DNA of 64,000 nucleotides from Pseudoxanthomonas gei (lineage in GTDB: Bacteria; Pseudomonadota; Gammaproteobacteria; Xanthomonadales; Xanthomonadaceae): contig NZ_QOVG01000004.1 of NCBI RefSeq assembly GCF_010119615.1, forward strand, positions 248,001 to 312,000, given 5' to 3'. How positions within the stretch are numbered: the first letter of the stretch is position 1; each line of letters begins with the position of its first letter. Below the pieces are notes generated by a model. That model was not told the DNA's origin. It saw only the letters and a program-made list of their open reading frames with translations, and ran no database searches. A program made the translations under genes and the position numbers. Of this stretch, positions 40,267 through 47,903 are shown piece by piece.

Positions 40267-40644
40267 GACCCTTCCATTGGAGTCACGGACCCTTCCGTTG
40301 GGGTCGCGGACCCTTCCGATGGGGTCGCGGACCCTTCCGTTGGGGTCGCGGACCCTTCCGATGGGGTCGCTGACCCTTCCGTTGGAGTCGCGGACCCTTC
40401 CGTTGGGGTCGCGGACCCTTCCGATGGGGTCGCTGACCCTTCCGATGGGGTCGCTGACCCTTCCGATGGGGTCGCGGACCCCTCCGATGGAGTCGCGGAC
40501 CCTTCCGATGGACTCGCGGACCCTTCCGTTGGGGTCGCGGACCCTTCCGATGGGGTCGCGAACCCTTCCGATGGGGTAGCGAACCCCTCCGTTGGGGTCG
40601 CGAACCCTTCCGTTGGGGTCGCGGACCCTTCCACTGGGGTCGCT
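40267..40644. repeat. 21-bp minisatellite, 18 copies
   Basis: Eighteen head-to-tail copies of a 21-bp unit, consensus GACCCTTCCGNTGGGGTCGC plus G, with substitutions mainly at a few positions (Val/Asp/Thr codons if read as GACCCTTCC...). Because 21 is a multiple of three, several frames stay open on both strands: plus frame heptads DPSVGVA/DPSDGVA, minus frame heptads of ATPTEGS type. Neither frame has a convincing start or ribosome binding site. It occupies about half of the 768-bp gap between glpQ and the haloperoxidase-like gene. Confidence 0.95.
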
Positions 40645-40828
40645 GACCTCTGCGCTCGCGCCGACACCCGACAGTAACTCGCCACCGGCTGCGCGACCTG
40701 CCGGACTCTCGGGGAGCCTGCGCGGCAAGGAGCTGGCAGCGGACCTGTACCGCTCCCGGGAGCTGCGTGCAGTCCGGACTGAGGATGGATGGACGCGCCC
40801 TTTCCCCAACTGCGCGCTCCCGCCCACC

Positions 40829-40862
40829 GCCTGCCTGCAGGAGGACGCTCCTGCAGGCAGGC
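40829..40862. terminator. Long perfect hairpin downstream of the haloperoxidase-like gene
   Basis: 15-bp perfect stem GCCTGCCTGCAGGAG / CTCCTGCAGGCAGGC with a GACG loop, 23 bases after the stop of the minus-strand gene. No T-tract is seen; it may act as an mRNA 3' stabiliser or be a REP-type palindrome. Confidence 0.65.
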
Positions 40863-40885
40863 GACCTGGGTCGCGACCACTTCTG

Positions 40886-42187
40886 TCAGTGGCGACTGGC
40901 CCGCAGTTGCGTCAGGTATACGAACTTGGCCACCCGGCGGCTCTGTTCCACCCCGACCTCGCAGCCGAAGCGGAAGTGGATGCCGCCGTAGACGCGGGCG
41001 TCGACAGAGTCGGACTCGGCATCTGACAGGCGGGTGTAGGAACGCGGAATGCCCGCGGCGGTCAGCGAATAGGGCAAGCGGTCGGTGCCGAAGTAGGACC
41101 GCATCACCTGTACCCCCGCGCCCATCGTGCTGGGCAGTCCGCAGGGATAATCCGGATACGGCGGAGTGGTGATGTAGGAGGTGAAGCCGGGGTCGGGCTG
41201 GGTGAGCGGATTGCCGTCGTTGGCCCAGCGGATCGCGGTGTACGGACGCCAGAAGTTGTAGCGGTACTTGGCCCCGAAGGTGGTGATCAACGCATCGTTC
41301 ACCGCCATGTTGACCAGCGCGAACAGGCGCGCGTGCTGCCAGCGATCCAGCCCCTTTCCTGCGACAACGGCACGGGCAATGGCGTTGAGGTTCGCGCCTC
41401 CCCCTGGGAAATAGCGGGCGACCTTGCTTTCCTCCGAATCGGGCGCGGCGTTACGAACGGCGAAGGAACCCATCAGCTTCACTTCGTTGTATTCGTCGGC
41501 GTAGGCCTTGCTCCTGAGGTTGAGCTCGGGGGCGGGGCCGGGAGCGAACTGGCGGTTGTTGATGATCGCGAACGGCTTGAGGTTGCCCCAGTTGCCGAAC
41601 TGCGGGTAGGGAGCCGGCGGCGGCGGTGTCGGCAGCGTGGGCTGGTAGACCCCCGGACCTGGCGCCAGCGTGTACGGCAGGTGCGGAGTGGCCGAACCAT
41701 CCAACTGCCGCCGCTGCACGATGGCGGCGGCGGCGGCCTCGCCCGCTCCGATGCCTTGGCCGACGCAACCCGGCGCGGAGGCCGGACAAGCCGGTAGCGC
41801 GGCGATGGCGGCAGCGTACTGGGCGTCGATCAAGGAGAGCTGGCTTGGAATGGTCGCGCGCAGCACGCCGGCGGCGGCGGCGGCGACCGCCGCATCCGGT
41901 GAGGCGTGATGGCTGGCCGCGCCGAGCGGCGAATAGGTGCGATAGCGCCGGTCGATGCTGTTCAAGGCATCGTGCACGGCGATCTGGGTCATGGCCAGTA
42001 CGCGGTATTGCTGCGGCGGGGCCCCCGCACCGGCAATCACGGTATCGGCAAACGCGCTCCAGTCGGTCACCGAATCGGCGAAGGCCGAGCCCGGCAACAC
42101 CAGCAGCAGGGCGCCAGCCAGGGGCCAGCGACGCGGAAGTTCACGAATGGCCCGGCGCATGCCGGGCACTTTGGTTTTTGTTTTCAT
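40886..42187 (-). CDS. Vanadium-dependent haloperoxidase/PAP2-like secreted protein
   Basis: 433 residues from ATG 42187 with GGAAACC upstream. It has a signal peptide (RRWPLAGALLLVLPGSAFA). Conserved VHPO elements: RVLAMTQIAVHDALNSIDRRYRTY, WQHARLFALVNMAVNDALITTFGAKYRYNFWRPYTAIRWA (Lys and Arg of the vanadate/phosphate site) and ARVYGGIHFRF near the C-terminus (Arg and the axial His). The central P-S/C-G-H motif, which supplies the acid-base His, reads YPDYPCGLPSTMG here, so His is replaced by Leu. The protein may therefore be inactive as a haloperoxidase, act as a phosphatase-like binder, or use another residue. Confidence 0.85.
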   Translation of the reverse strand: MKTKTKVPGMRRAIRELPRRWPLAGALLLVLPGSAFADSVTDWSAFADTVIAGAGAPPQQYRVLAMTQIAVHDALNSIDRRYRTYSPLGAASHHASPDAAVAAAAAGVLRATIPSQLSLIDAQYAAAIAALPACPASAPGCVGQGIGAGEAAAAAIVQRRQLDGSATPHLPYTLAPGPGVYQPTLPTPPPPAPYPQFGNWGNLKPFAIINNRQFAPGPAPELNLRSKAYADEYNEVKLMGSFAVRNAAPDSEESKVARYFPGGGANLNAIARAVVAGKGLDRWQHARLFALVNMAVNDALITTFGAKYRYNFWRPYTAIRWANDGNPLTQPDPGFTSYITTPPYPDYPCGLPSTMGAGVQVMRSYFGTDRLPYSLTAAGIPRSYTRLSDAESDSVDARVYGGIHFRFGCEVGVEQSRRVAKFVYLTQLRASRH

Positions 42188-42485
42188 GATGGTTTCCACT
42201 TTGGACGGGGGATGCGCATGCGGGCGTCCCAGCCCGGGCACGCAACCGGTCCAACGACCCTCTGCAGGGAAGGCGGACAGATGCGGGTGGAAATCCGGTG
42301 GAAACCGACCGGCGGCGCGGCAGGACCGTCATGCCTGGACCGACGGGTGAAATGCAAAAAAGATCCTGGTGCACCGCAACGTGCGGAGCCACCGACGGAA
42401 CCGAAATGAAACTGGAAATGTGGGCCACGATTCCAGTGACAGGTGCAACGGCGGTTACACGGGCCGTGGCAACGCCGGAATACGA
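42188..42485. other. Intergenic stretch without a supported gene
   Basis: 298 bp between two minus-strand genes. It must carry the promoter for the haloperoxidase-like gene. No credible reading frame, repeat or terminator was seen. Confidence 0.5.
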
Positions 42486-42818
42486 TCAGTGGGACGAATC
42501 GATGGCCTCCAGCATTCCCGCCAGGTCGCTTCGCTCGCGTGGCCGCACCGCGCGTGCGATCTCCACCCCATCCTGCAGCAACACCAGGGTCGGCCAGAGC
42601 TTGACCCTGAAGGAGCGCCCGAGCGGCCTGCCGCGTCCATCCTCCACCTTGATATGAGTGATTGCCGGCTGCGAACCGAGGAGCACCTGCAAGGCCTCCT
42701 GTGCAGCGATGCAATGCCCACACCAGGGCGCACCGAACTCGATCAAGGTGAGGCCAGCCATCGCGTCCACGCTGCTGCGTTCCGGCTCGGCCGCGGCATA
42801 CGCCGATTGGTAGGTCAT
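42486..42818 (-). CDS. Thioredoxin-fold protein with CGHC active site
   Basis: 110 residues from ATG 42818 (MTYQSAYAAAEPERSSVDAMAGLTLIEFGAPWCGHC). The thioredoxin fold has WCGHC, the active site of oxidising or PDI-like members, and the cis-Pro segment LWPTLVLLQDGVEIARAVRPRE. No signal peptide is visible, so it is probably cytoplasmic; a longer frame exists but its extra N-terminus does not look like a signal either. Role: disulfide exchange of unknown client. It stands alone on the minus strand. Confidence 0.85.
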   Translation of the reverse strand: MTYQSAYAAAEPERSSVDAMAGLTLIEFGAPWCGHCIAAQEALQVLLGSQPAITHIKVEDGRGRPLGRSFRVKLWPTLVLLQDGVEIARAVRPRERSDLAGMLEAIDSSH

Positions 42819-43154
42819 GGGGCTAGCCGTCGCACAGATGCGAAAGCTCCAAACCCGCAATCGCCAGGCATCGACTCCACTTCGCCGCCAACGGACTCAC
42901 TATTTGTCGTATTCATGATCCTCCCGCCTCGCCGGCGCGCACTCGGGCGTTTCGCCCATGCCATCGAATCTGCGGCACCCGCGGTTAAGCGTGCGCGAAG
43001 TGGCATTCACCCCGCTCATCGCAAGCAGCAACGGATACTTGCTGCAGCGAACACCGCCATAGCCAATACAGTTCCCTGCGCACGCATACTTGCAGGAGCA
43101 ACGCAATCACGCCCTTCCCTAACACCAATCACTCGCCATGCCACGGCAGAACCT

Positions 43155-43179
43155 GTAGGAGCGACGCAAGTCGCGAAGC
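43155..43179. repeat. Solitary REP palindrome
   Basis: Full copy of the GGAGCGACGC...GTCGCGAAG element, the same family as the seven copies around the RAYT gene 22 kb away. It lies in the 589-bp gap 42819-43407, which otherwise holds only the terminator at 43313-43330 and no supported gene. Confidence 0.9.
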
Positions 43180-43306
43180 TCCGGACAATCAACCGATCCG
43201 TGTTTCACGAAGCGCGATTCGCGTCCAGTTGACCGATCCGGTGCGCCTGCTGTCGCTGCATCTGCAAGGCCTGCCACGCTGCCGGCGCAATCCTTCGCGC
43301 GCTCAT

Positions 43307-43330
43307 AAAAAAGGGCCGGTTTCCCGGCCC
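43307..43330 (-). terminator. Rho-independent terminator of the Host_attach gene
   Basis: On the minus strand: stem GGGCCGG / CCGGCCC (7 bp, 4-nt loop) followed by TTTTTTATGAG, 78 bases after the stop at 43408. Confidence 0.9.
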
Positions 43331-43407
43331 ATTCCCCAGGCGTCAATACCAACCCATTGATGCCGGTGCGCCTGACCATAAGGCCAGGCACAGCTTGCAG
43401 GGTGGGG

Positions 43408-43803
43408 TCAGGAAAGCGCCTTTTCTATATCCTCGATCGCCGCATTGGTGAAGGTCTTGCCCAGTTCCAGCACCATCCGCTGGGTGGCTTCCTTGTGCAG
43501 CAAGGGGCGCACGCGGCCCAGGGTGATCGGGTCGGCCACCAGTACCAGGTGTTCGTAACGCTGCTTCAGCGCGCCTTCGTTGAGGCTGTGCGCCAGCTGC
43601 TTTGCGAAGGTCGCCTCGTCCAGCTGCTTGGGATTGGATCCGCCCGGCATGCTGCCTGCGGGGCCATCGACATTCACGTTCATCAATTCGTGCAATTCGA
43701 CCTGCTTCAGCGAAATGGACTGTTCGTCTCCGGTATTGCGGAACACCCGCGCGCCCTCGCCGTCTGCCACTACTACCATTGCGCCATTGGGAATCTGGTT
43801 CAT
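43408..43803 (-). CDS. Host_attach-family (PF10116) protein
   Basis: 131 residues from ATG 43803 (MNQIPNGAMVVVADGEGARVFRNTGDEQSISLKQVEL) with AGGAGAAACACG upstream. Conserved features are the VADGxxARVFRN strand, the central KQLDEATFAKQLAHSLNEGALKQRYEHLVLVADPITLGRVRPLLHKEATQRMVLELGKTFTN and the C-terminal IEDIEKAL. The family was named from an Agrobacterium locus affecting attachment, but its fold (release-factor-1-like baeRF group) suggests RNA or ribosome contact. Its function is unknown. It is monocistronic with its own terminator. Confidence 0.85.
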   Translation of the reverse strand: MNQIPNGAMVVVADGEGARVFRNTGDEQSISLKQVELHELMNVNVDGPAGSMPGGSNPKQLDEATFAKQLAHSLNEGALKQRYEHLVLVADPITLGRVRPLLHKEATQRMVLELGKTFTNAAIEDIEKALS

Positions 43804-44034
43804 CGTGTTTCTCCTTGCGTGCCTGCTAAGGCACCGGATGTTTCGCATGCGAAATTGGATGCGGCCGGGTTGCAAGGTGGCGCATCGGGGGTTAACCGCC
43901 TGCGAAGTGCGCGTCACGCGCACCGCTGGCACGACGGACTTTCTGAATGCATGAGAGGTGTTCGTACAGTGCGCGGCGCAACGAAGAAGACACACAGCCT
44001 CTTGCGGGCGCCGGACTCGCCACTAGGAGCCGCC

Positions 44035-44066
44035 AAAGAAAAAGCCGCCCTTGCGAGGCGGCTTTT
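44035..44066 (-). terminator. Original terminator of tRNA-Thr, now cut off by the island
   Basis: 10-bp stem AAAAGCCGCC / GGCGGCTTTT with a 7-nt loop. On the minus strand the stem is followed by TTTTTCTTT. It lies 12 bases beyond the left 17-bp repeat, which is the remnant tRNA 3' end. Before integration it would have stood directly after the tRNA-Thr gene. The plus strand also has a short T-tract. Confidence 0.85.
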
Positions 44067-44077
44067 CTGTTTCAACC

Positions 44078-44094
44078 TGGTGCCGGAAATAGGA
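44078..44094. repeat. Distal att site (17-bp direct repeat)
   Basis: TGGTGCCGGAAATAGGA, identical to 59113-59129, which is the CCA end, discriminator, acceptor 3' strand and part of the T-arm of tRNA-Thr read on the minus strand. Flanking bases differ on both sides. Confidence 0.92.
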
Positions 44095-44155
44095 TCCTGA
44101 CAGATTCGACCCTAAGCCATTGAAGCCTTGAGTTTATTGGGTTTCACGGGTCAAA

Positions 44156-44177
44156 CTGTACCGGATAACTGTACCGG
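44156..44177 (+). promoter_or_regulatory. Paired CTGTACCGG repeats at the left end
   Basis: Two copies of CTGTACCGG separated by 4 bases, 62 bases inside the left att repeat. The same 22-bp arrangement, differing only in the 4-base spacer (ATAA versus AATA), occurs at 59038-59059. These are probable arm-type integrase or excisionase sites. The right-hand copy abuts the integrase ribosome binding site. Confidence 0.75.
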
Positions 44178-44188
44178 AAGGTCAAATC

Positions 44189-45667
44189 TTGAGCGCTGAT
44201 CGTCACCTGAAAAAACGCGGAGAAACTTACTTCGCACGTCTGCATGTTCCGCTGGGGGCACAGCGAGCAGTGGGCATGACCGAAAAGGTCAAATCACTGA
44301 AAACGAGGGACGTTGTAGAGGCGCGCAGGAGGCTGATTAAGGCGCTTGCTGTAATGCAGACGGAGATCGACGAAGCGCTGGCGTCACCTATCAAGGGTAA
44401 TGCTGAGGTGCTACTGCAGCAAGCGCAACAGCTACGCCAGCAGATGGAGCTGGGAGCTATCACGGCGCGTGAGGCTGAGGTCACGATGGACGCGGCGCTC
44501 GACCTCCTGCTGTTCAAGGAGGAGCGCCTGCGTGGTCTGGAGGAGACGACCGAAGAAGAGGTAACGACCGAGAAAGGCAACCTACAGACTGTGCAAAGTG
44601 GTGGTCACCCACCCCTATCTCCCGCGGATATCGCCACGATCCGCCGTTCGTTCGATGTTGTCGCAGGACGTAGGGAAACCGCGCTTGCGCTGTTGATGGA
44701 GGCGCACCTCGCAGAGTTGAAAAAGGACGGCGTGGTCCGAGCCTCCACGCGAATAGAGAAGGAACGCAGGATCGGAGACTTCGTCGTGTGGTTCGGTGGC
44801 AACCGAAGCTGGAAGGAAGTTCGGCGGAGCGTTGCAGTGGACTACCTCAAACACCTCAAGGGCAAGGAGATCGGGAAGAAAGGATCGGGAGAACGGCTAT
44901 CGCGTTCCTCTCTGGTCAAGTGGCTTTCAGACCTCCGGGTATTCTTCAAGTGGATCCTCGACCATGAGGATGCAGACACTCGACCGTTGAACCCCTTCCA
45001 CGAACTGCAACCGGCCAAGGATGTTCGCGGAAAGCTCCCCGCTCATCGCCCATGGAGAAACGAAGAGGTCGCAGCGATGCTTGAGGGTATCCCTGCGGGT
45101 GATCCTCTATGGCCCCTTACAGTGCTTGCAGCGTACTCGGGCGCACGCCTAGACGAACTGGCCTCGTTGAAAGTCTCCAACGTCGATGGCGATTCCTTCA
45201 TGGTCACTGAGGGTAAGCGGCAGGCGTCCGTGAGGCGTGTACCGGTGCATCCGATTGTGGCCCCCATGGTTGCGCGTCTGGTGGAGTCCTCTGCGGACGG
45301 CTATTTGATTCCGGGTCTACTGCCGGGCGGATACGACAACAAGCGGAGCCACCTGATTGGCAAGCGCTTTGGCTACCTCAAGGGAAAGCTGGAAATAGGA
45401 GACGAGAGGCTCGTCTTCCACTCGTTTCGGAACACCGTTGAATCTCAGATGCTTTCCCGTGGCGTTCCTCTGGAGCGGGCGCAGTTGATCGTCGGCCATG
45501 AAAATCTCGGATCGTCTACGCCCTATGTGGACAGGGGTAGCGTGCAGGACGTGGAGAACCATAAGGCGCTAGGGCTGATCTCCTACGGAAAAGTAGATTT
45601 CTACGTCTCCGAGGGTGGCGCGAAGGTGGCTGTAACGGTCAAGGCGAAGGCCCGAAAGCGGAAGTAG
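44189..45667 (+). CDS. Tyrosine-recombinase integrase of the island
   Basis: 492 residues with a TTG start at 44189 and GGAAGGT 9 bases upstream. The N-terminal MSADRHLKKRGETYFARLHVPLGAQRAVGMTEKVKSLKTRDVVEARRRL matches the usual start of this integrase type, so the internal ATG (MTEKV) is rejected. The region 160-260 is the SAM-like core-binding domain. Catalytic residues: Arg of YSGARLDELASL (about 317), HSFR (411-414), GH (about 436) and nucleophile Tyr of STPYVDRG (about 445). It integrates the element at the tRNA-Thr 3' end. Its position at the tRNA-distal end, reading inward, is unusual but known. The TTG start and nearby repeats may keep expression low. Confidence 0.94.
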   Translation: MSADRHLKKRGETYFARLHVPLGAQRAVGMTEKVKSLKTRDVVEARRRLIKALAVMQTEIDEALASPIKGNAEVLLQQAQQLRQQMELGAITAREAEVTMDAALDLLLFKEERLRGLEETTEEEVTTEKGNLQTVQSGGHPPLSPADIATIRRSFDVVAGRRETALALLMEAHLAELKKDGVVRASTRIEKERRIGDFVVWFGGNRSWKEVRRSVAVDYLKHLKGKEIGKKGSGERLSRSSLVKWLSDLRVFFKWILDHEDADTRPLNPFHELQPAKDVRGKLPAHRPWRNEEVAAMLEGIPAGDPLWPLTVLAAYSGARLDELASLKVSNVDGDSFMVTEGKRQASVRRVPVHPIVAPMVARLVESSADGYLIPGLLPGGYDNKRSHLIGKRFGYLKGKLEIGDERLVFHSFRNTVESQMLSRGVPLERAQLIVGHENLGSSTPYVDRGSVQDVENHKALGLISYGKVDFYVSEGGAKVAVTVKAKARKRK

Positions 45668-45787
45668 ATCCGCTACCGAATGGACATCCATTAGCAGGCA
45701 TTTTATTCACTGCATAAAGGTGCTTTGATACTCCCCACGGCCGCCCCTCACGTCAGCAGGGGATCACTTCAGGGGAGCCGAAACACC

Positions 45788-45895
45788 ATGCGCATCGAAC
45801 TTGAACTGTCCCGCTCTTCGCTCTGGATCAGCATCGGCAAGCGTCACCTATGGTGGTCTCTCGGCGACGGCCCGCAGCTGGGCCGGGAAGGTTAA
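45788..45895 (+). CDS. 35-residue small protein of unknown function
   Basis: The frame ATG-TAA encodes MRIELELSRSSLWISIGKRHLWWSLGDGPQLGREG in the order seen (written here in two parts: MRIELELSRSSLWISIGK and RHLWWSLGDGPQLGREG). A strong ribosome binding site AGGGGAG lies 10-12 bases upstream, and a strong terminator starts 7 bases after the stop. The alternating hydrophobic pattern and Trp-rich RHLWW suggest a short beta structure. There is no membrane helix and no known family was recognised. Compact gene architecture argues that it is real. It lies 120 bases downstream of the integrase. Confidence 0.65.
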   Translation: MRIELELSRSSLWISIGKRHLWWSLGDGPQLGREG

Positions 45896-45901
45896 AAAAA
45901 G

Positions 45902-45930
45902 ACCCCCTCGCGCTGAGGGGGTTTTGCTTT
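45902..45930. terminator. Bidirectional terminator
   Basis: 8-bp stem ACCCCCTC / GAGGGGGT with a 5-nt loop. It is flanked by seven A on the left (T-tract for the minus strand) and TTTTGCTTT on the right (plus strand). It serves the 35-residue gene from the left and the 192-residue gene from the right. Confidence 0.9.
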
Positions 45931-45936
45931 GTGGGA

Positions 45937-46515
45937 TCAATGCGGCACGTTCGCTGCGGCCTTCGCTTCTGCGGCCTCTTCTATGTCGGCGAGGAACTCC
46001 TGCAGGAAAGCTGTTCCTCTCGCCTTACGCTCTAGACGCTGCGCTTGATGTGCTGCCACCACTTCGGCGGGATCTAGACTAGGAAAACAGGAACGCGGGC
46101 GCGCCTTGCCAGCGCGGTGAGCGTGGATAGGCATGACGCATGGGCCGTTGTAGTCCGGATCCTTCTCGGGCAGCTTGGTATTCCTCAGGACTTCGATCCG
46201 CTCACGAAGGTCTGCGGTCTCCGAAATCCAGGCGGCGCATAGTTCGCATCCGGTCTCCGCTTCCCGCTTCGTACGGGCGATGCTCTTCAGCTTACCGTCC
46301 GCTTCGTCACTCAATAGCGGAGTGCCGGGGTACGCCATGCGGTAGGCGCCACTCTTGTCAGCGTGCAGGGCATCCAATCGGAACAGGAAGGCTTCCAGTC
46401 CCTGCTTTGCGCGGCGCAGTCGAGAGATGGTCTTGCGGCGTTCCAGTGCGGCGGGGTCGGTGGCCACAGGCGTGGCGGGTTTGATAGTGGTTCGGCAGGC
46501 GAGAGGCTTGCTCAT
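45937..46515 (-). CDS. Hypothetical island protein
   Basis: 192 residues from ATG 46515 (MSKPLACRTTIKPATPVATDPAALERRKTISRLRR), with AAGGAGAG 7 bases upstream. Charged and mostly helical; the segment 25-100 (RRAKQGLEAFLFRLDALHADKSG...KSIARTKREAETGCELCAAWISETADLRERIEVLR) could form a coiled coil. It contains a CELC pair. The C-terminal tail is Ala/Glu-rich. No known family was recognised, and there is no membrane segment. It is the last of a leftward run of small genes on the island and is followed by a terminator. Confidence 0.7.
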   Translation of the reverse strand: MSKPLACRTTIKPATPVATDPAALERRKTISRLRRAKQGLEAFLFRLDALHADKSGAYRMAYPGTPLLSDEADGKLKSIARTKREAETGCELCAAWISETADLRERIEVLRNTKLPEKDPDYNGPCVMPIHAHRAGKARPRSCFPSLDPAEVVAAHQAQRLERKARGTAFLQEFLADIEEAAEAKAAANVPH

Positions 46516-46571
46516 GATTTCTCTCCTTGGAGATGGGTTCGATTGAATGTGTCTAGGACACGCTGAGAAGC

Positions 46572-46641
46572 ACACCTCACGGGATCCGGAGGTATTCCAG
46601 GACGGTGGCAAGGGCATACCCCTAGTTGCCCCGTGAGGTGT
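46572..46641. repeat. 12-bp perfect inverted repeat in a small-gene spacer
   Basis: ACACCTCACGGG (46572-46583) and CCCGTGAGGTGT (46630-46641) flank a 46-bp spacer between two minus-strand genes. The core TGAGGTG recurs in several other spacers of the same cluster. Confidence 0.75.
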
Positions 46642-46668
46642 TACTCCCAGAGGCCTTCTAGGCCAATG

Positions 46669-46950
46669 TCAGACACCGCAGACCTTCGCCCGTGAACTGC
46701 CTTGCTTGGAGGCGCGCGCCAGCACTGTGCGGAGGTAGTCGCCTCCCTCACTGCCGGTCAGGACAAGACGGAGGGACTCATCCACTGCAGGGCGCAGGTA
46801 GGCAGGCACTGCCCCATCCACCTTCACTGCTTCCCGAAGGTACAGACAGGACGGCTCGCGGTAGAGCGTGGTGGTATGAGATCGATCAGGATCCAGCGGG
46901 CAATACGGTGCGCTGCAGGTAGCGAACTTGGGGCATCCTTGCGGTGACAT
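46669..46950 (-). CDS. Small Cys-containing hypothetical protein
   Basis: 93 residues (MSPQGCPKFATCSAPYCPLDPDRSHTTTLYREPSCLYLREAVKVDG...). Four Cys in the first 35 residues (C6, C12, C17 and C35) could bind metal. The C-terminal half is helical (LRPAVDESLRLVLTGSEGGDYLRTVLARASKQG). A GGAG site precedes the ATG, and the stop of the next upstream gene is 2 bases away, so the two are translationally linked. Function unknown. Confidence 0.65.
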   Translation of the reverse strand: MSPQGCPKFATCSAPYCPLDPDRSHTTTLYREPSCLYLREAVKVDGAVPAYLRPAVDESLRLVLTGSEGGDYLRTVLARASKQGSSRAKVCGV

Positions 46951-46952
46951 GA

Positions 46953-47174
46953 TCAGTGGCTCCGCGAATCGCCGGATGGCTTGGCGAAGGGGTGCGACTT
47001 GATCAGTGCATCCAGTGCCATGGCGAGCGTTACTCGCCTACCGGTCTCCGTGGCGATCTTTGCCCGGAAGGCGCGGATGGTCAGCAGGGCGAACAGGGTG
47101 AACGTGAGGTCCATTCGCTGCAGCTGCTCGGGCGGTGCGTTGCGGGGGCTGTGATAGGTGGGCTGTGTTTCCAT
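46953..47174 (-). CDS. Small hypothetical protein
   Basis: 73 residues (METQPTYHSPRNAPPEQLQRMDLTFTLFALLTIRAFRAKIATETGRRVTLAMALDALIKSHPFAKPSGDSRSH). The helical central part (ALLTIRAFRAKIA...VTLAMALDALIKSHP) resembles ribbon-helix-helix or small DNA-binding accessory proteins only in a general way. It sits 2 bases upstream of the Cys-containing gene, in the same operon. Its start lies 19 bases from a hairpin. Function unknown. Confidence 0.6.
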   Translation of the reverse strand: METQPTYHSPRNAPPEQLQRMDLTFTLFALLTIRAFRAKIATETGRRVTLAMALDALIKSHPFAKPSGDSRSH

Positions 47175-47192
47175 GATTGCTCCAGAAATGAG

Positions 47193-47214
47193 AAGGCCTC
47201 CGCGAGGAGGCCTT
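47193..47214. terminator. Hairpin between small island genes
   Basis: 9-bp perfect stem AAGGCCTCC / GGAGGCCTT with a GCGA loop, in the 67-bp gap after the 180-residue gene on the minus strand. A short T-run (TTCTCATTTC) follows on the minus strand. Confidence 0.75.
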
Positions 47215-47241
47215 GGGGTGTGACGTGAGGTAGTGGTGAGG

Positions 47242-47784
47242 TCAGCCGCTCACGCCAGCGCGGGCGGCGATCTGCTTCGCTCGCCGGTCGACCTCTGCCT
47301 GTTCGATCAGCTTCTGCGCCTGAGCCTGAGCGGCTTGTTCGATTCGCGCGCTGGTTGCCGCGCGCGTCTTCTTCGCTTCGGCCTGCATGCGCTCTGCTTG
47401 TGCGCGGACCTTCTGCGCTTGGATCAGGGCATGGCGGCGGTTACCGTACTTGTAGACCATCAGCTCTCGCTCTCGGCCCGTGTACCGCAGAATCGCGTTC
47501 CCTTCCTTGTCGTAGCCGCTGAAGTCTTCCAACTTCGCATTGAGCTGCTGCAGCTCTCGCTCCAAGCCTTCAGTAAGGCTCTCGGGGCAGACGGTCAGCA
47601 TGTAGGCCTCAAACTCTGCCTCTGCAGTCGGAGACTGGTCATTGCTGGTCCGGACCTTCAGGATCCCTTGGGAACCGTCTGGGTAAAACGCAAGCACTTC
47701 GGTCTCGCTTACGTTTTCCGAAACGCTCACATTGCCGGGACGCGGGGTGACCACGATGCCGCCGTTTGGGGTGTTGTTGCTCAT
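47242..47784 (-). CDS. Hypothetical protein with C-terminal coiled coil
   Basis: 180 residues. The N-terminal 60 residues are beta-rich and polar (GIVVTPRPGNVSVSENVSETEVLAFYPDGSQGILKVRTS). The middle is GLERELQQLNAKLEDFSGYDKEGNAILRYTGRERELMVYKYGNRRHALI. The C-terminal 60 residues are a long Ala/Gln/Arg helix (QAQKVRAQAERMQAEAKKTRAATSARIEQAAQAQAQKLIEQAEVDRRAKQIAAR), a predicted coiled coil. The Shine-Dalgarno AAGGAAAC lies 8 bases before the ATG. Not recognised; the coiled coil suggests oligomerisation. Confidence 0.7.
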   Translation of the reverse strand: MSNNTPNGGIVVTPRPGNVSVSENVSETEVLAFYPDGSQGILKVRTSNDQSPTAEAEFEAYMLTVCPESLTEGLERELQQLNAKLEDFSGYDKEGNAILRYTGRERELMVYKYGNRRHALIQAQKVRAQAERMQAEAKKTRAATSARIEQAAQAQAQKLIEQAEVDRRAKQIAARAGVSG

Positions 47785-47903
47785 GCGTTGTTTCCTTTAT
47801 TGCTGCGCCCATAGGAAAGTGCCCGCTGCGGCGCAAGAACAGCGAACACGGTGAAACCTCCTGAAAGAACCAGGCGGCGGGTTGAGGTGGTGGTGAGGTG
47901 CGG

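Noticed and set aside
40267-40644. Second possible CRISPR or repeat-protein gene
   Set aside because: Units are contiguous with no spacers, and the open frames on both strands lack starts and ribosome binding sites; kept only as a repeat.
43119-43391. 90-codon frame near the REP element
   Set aside because: Contains the REP palindrome and the Host_attach terminator; no ribosome binding site or similarity.
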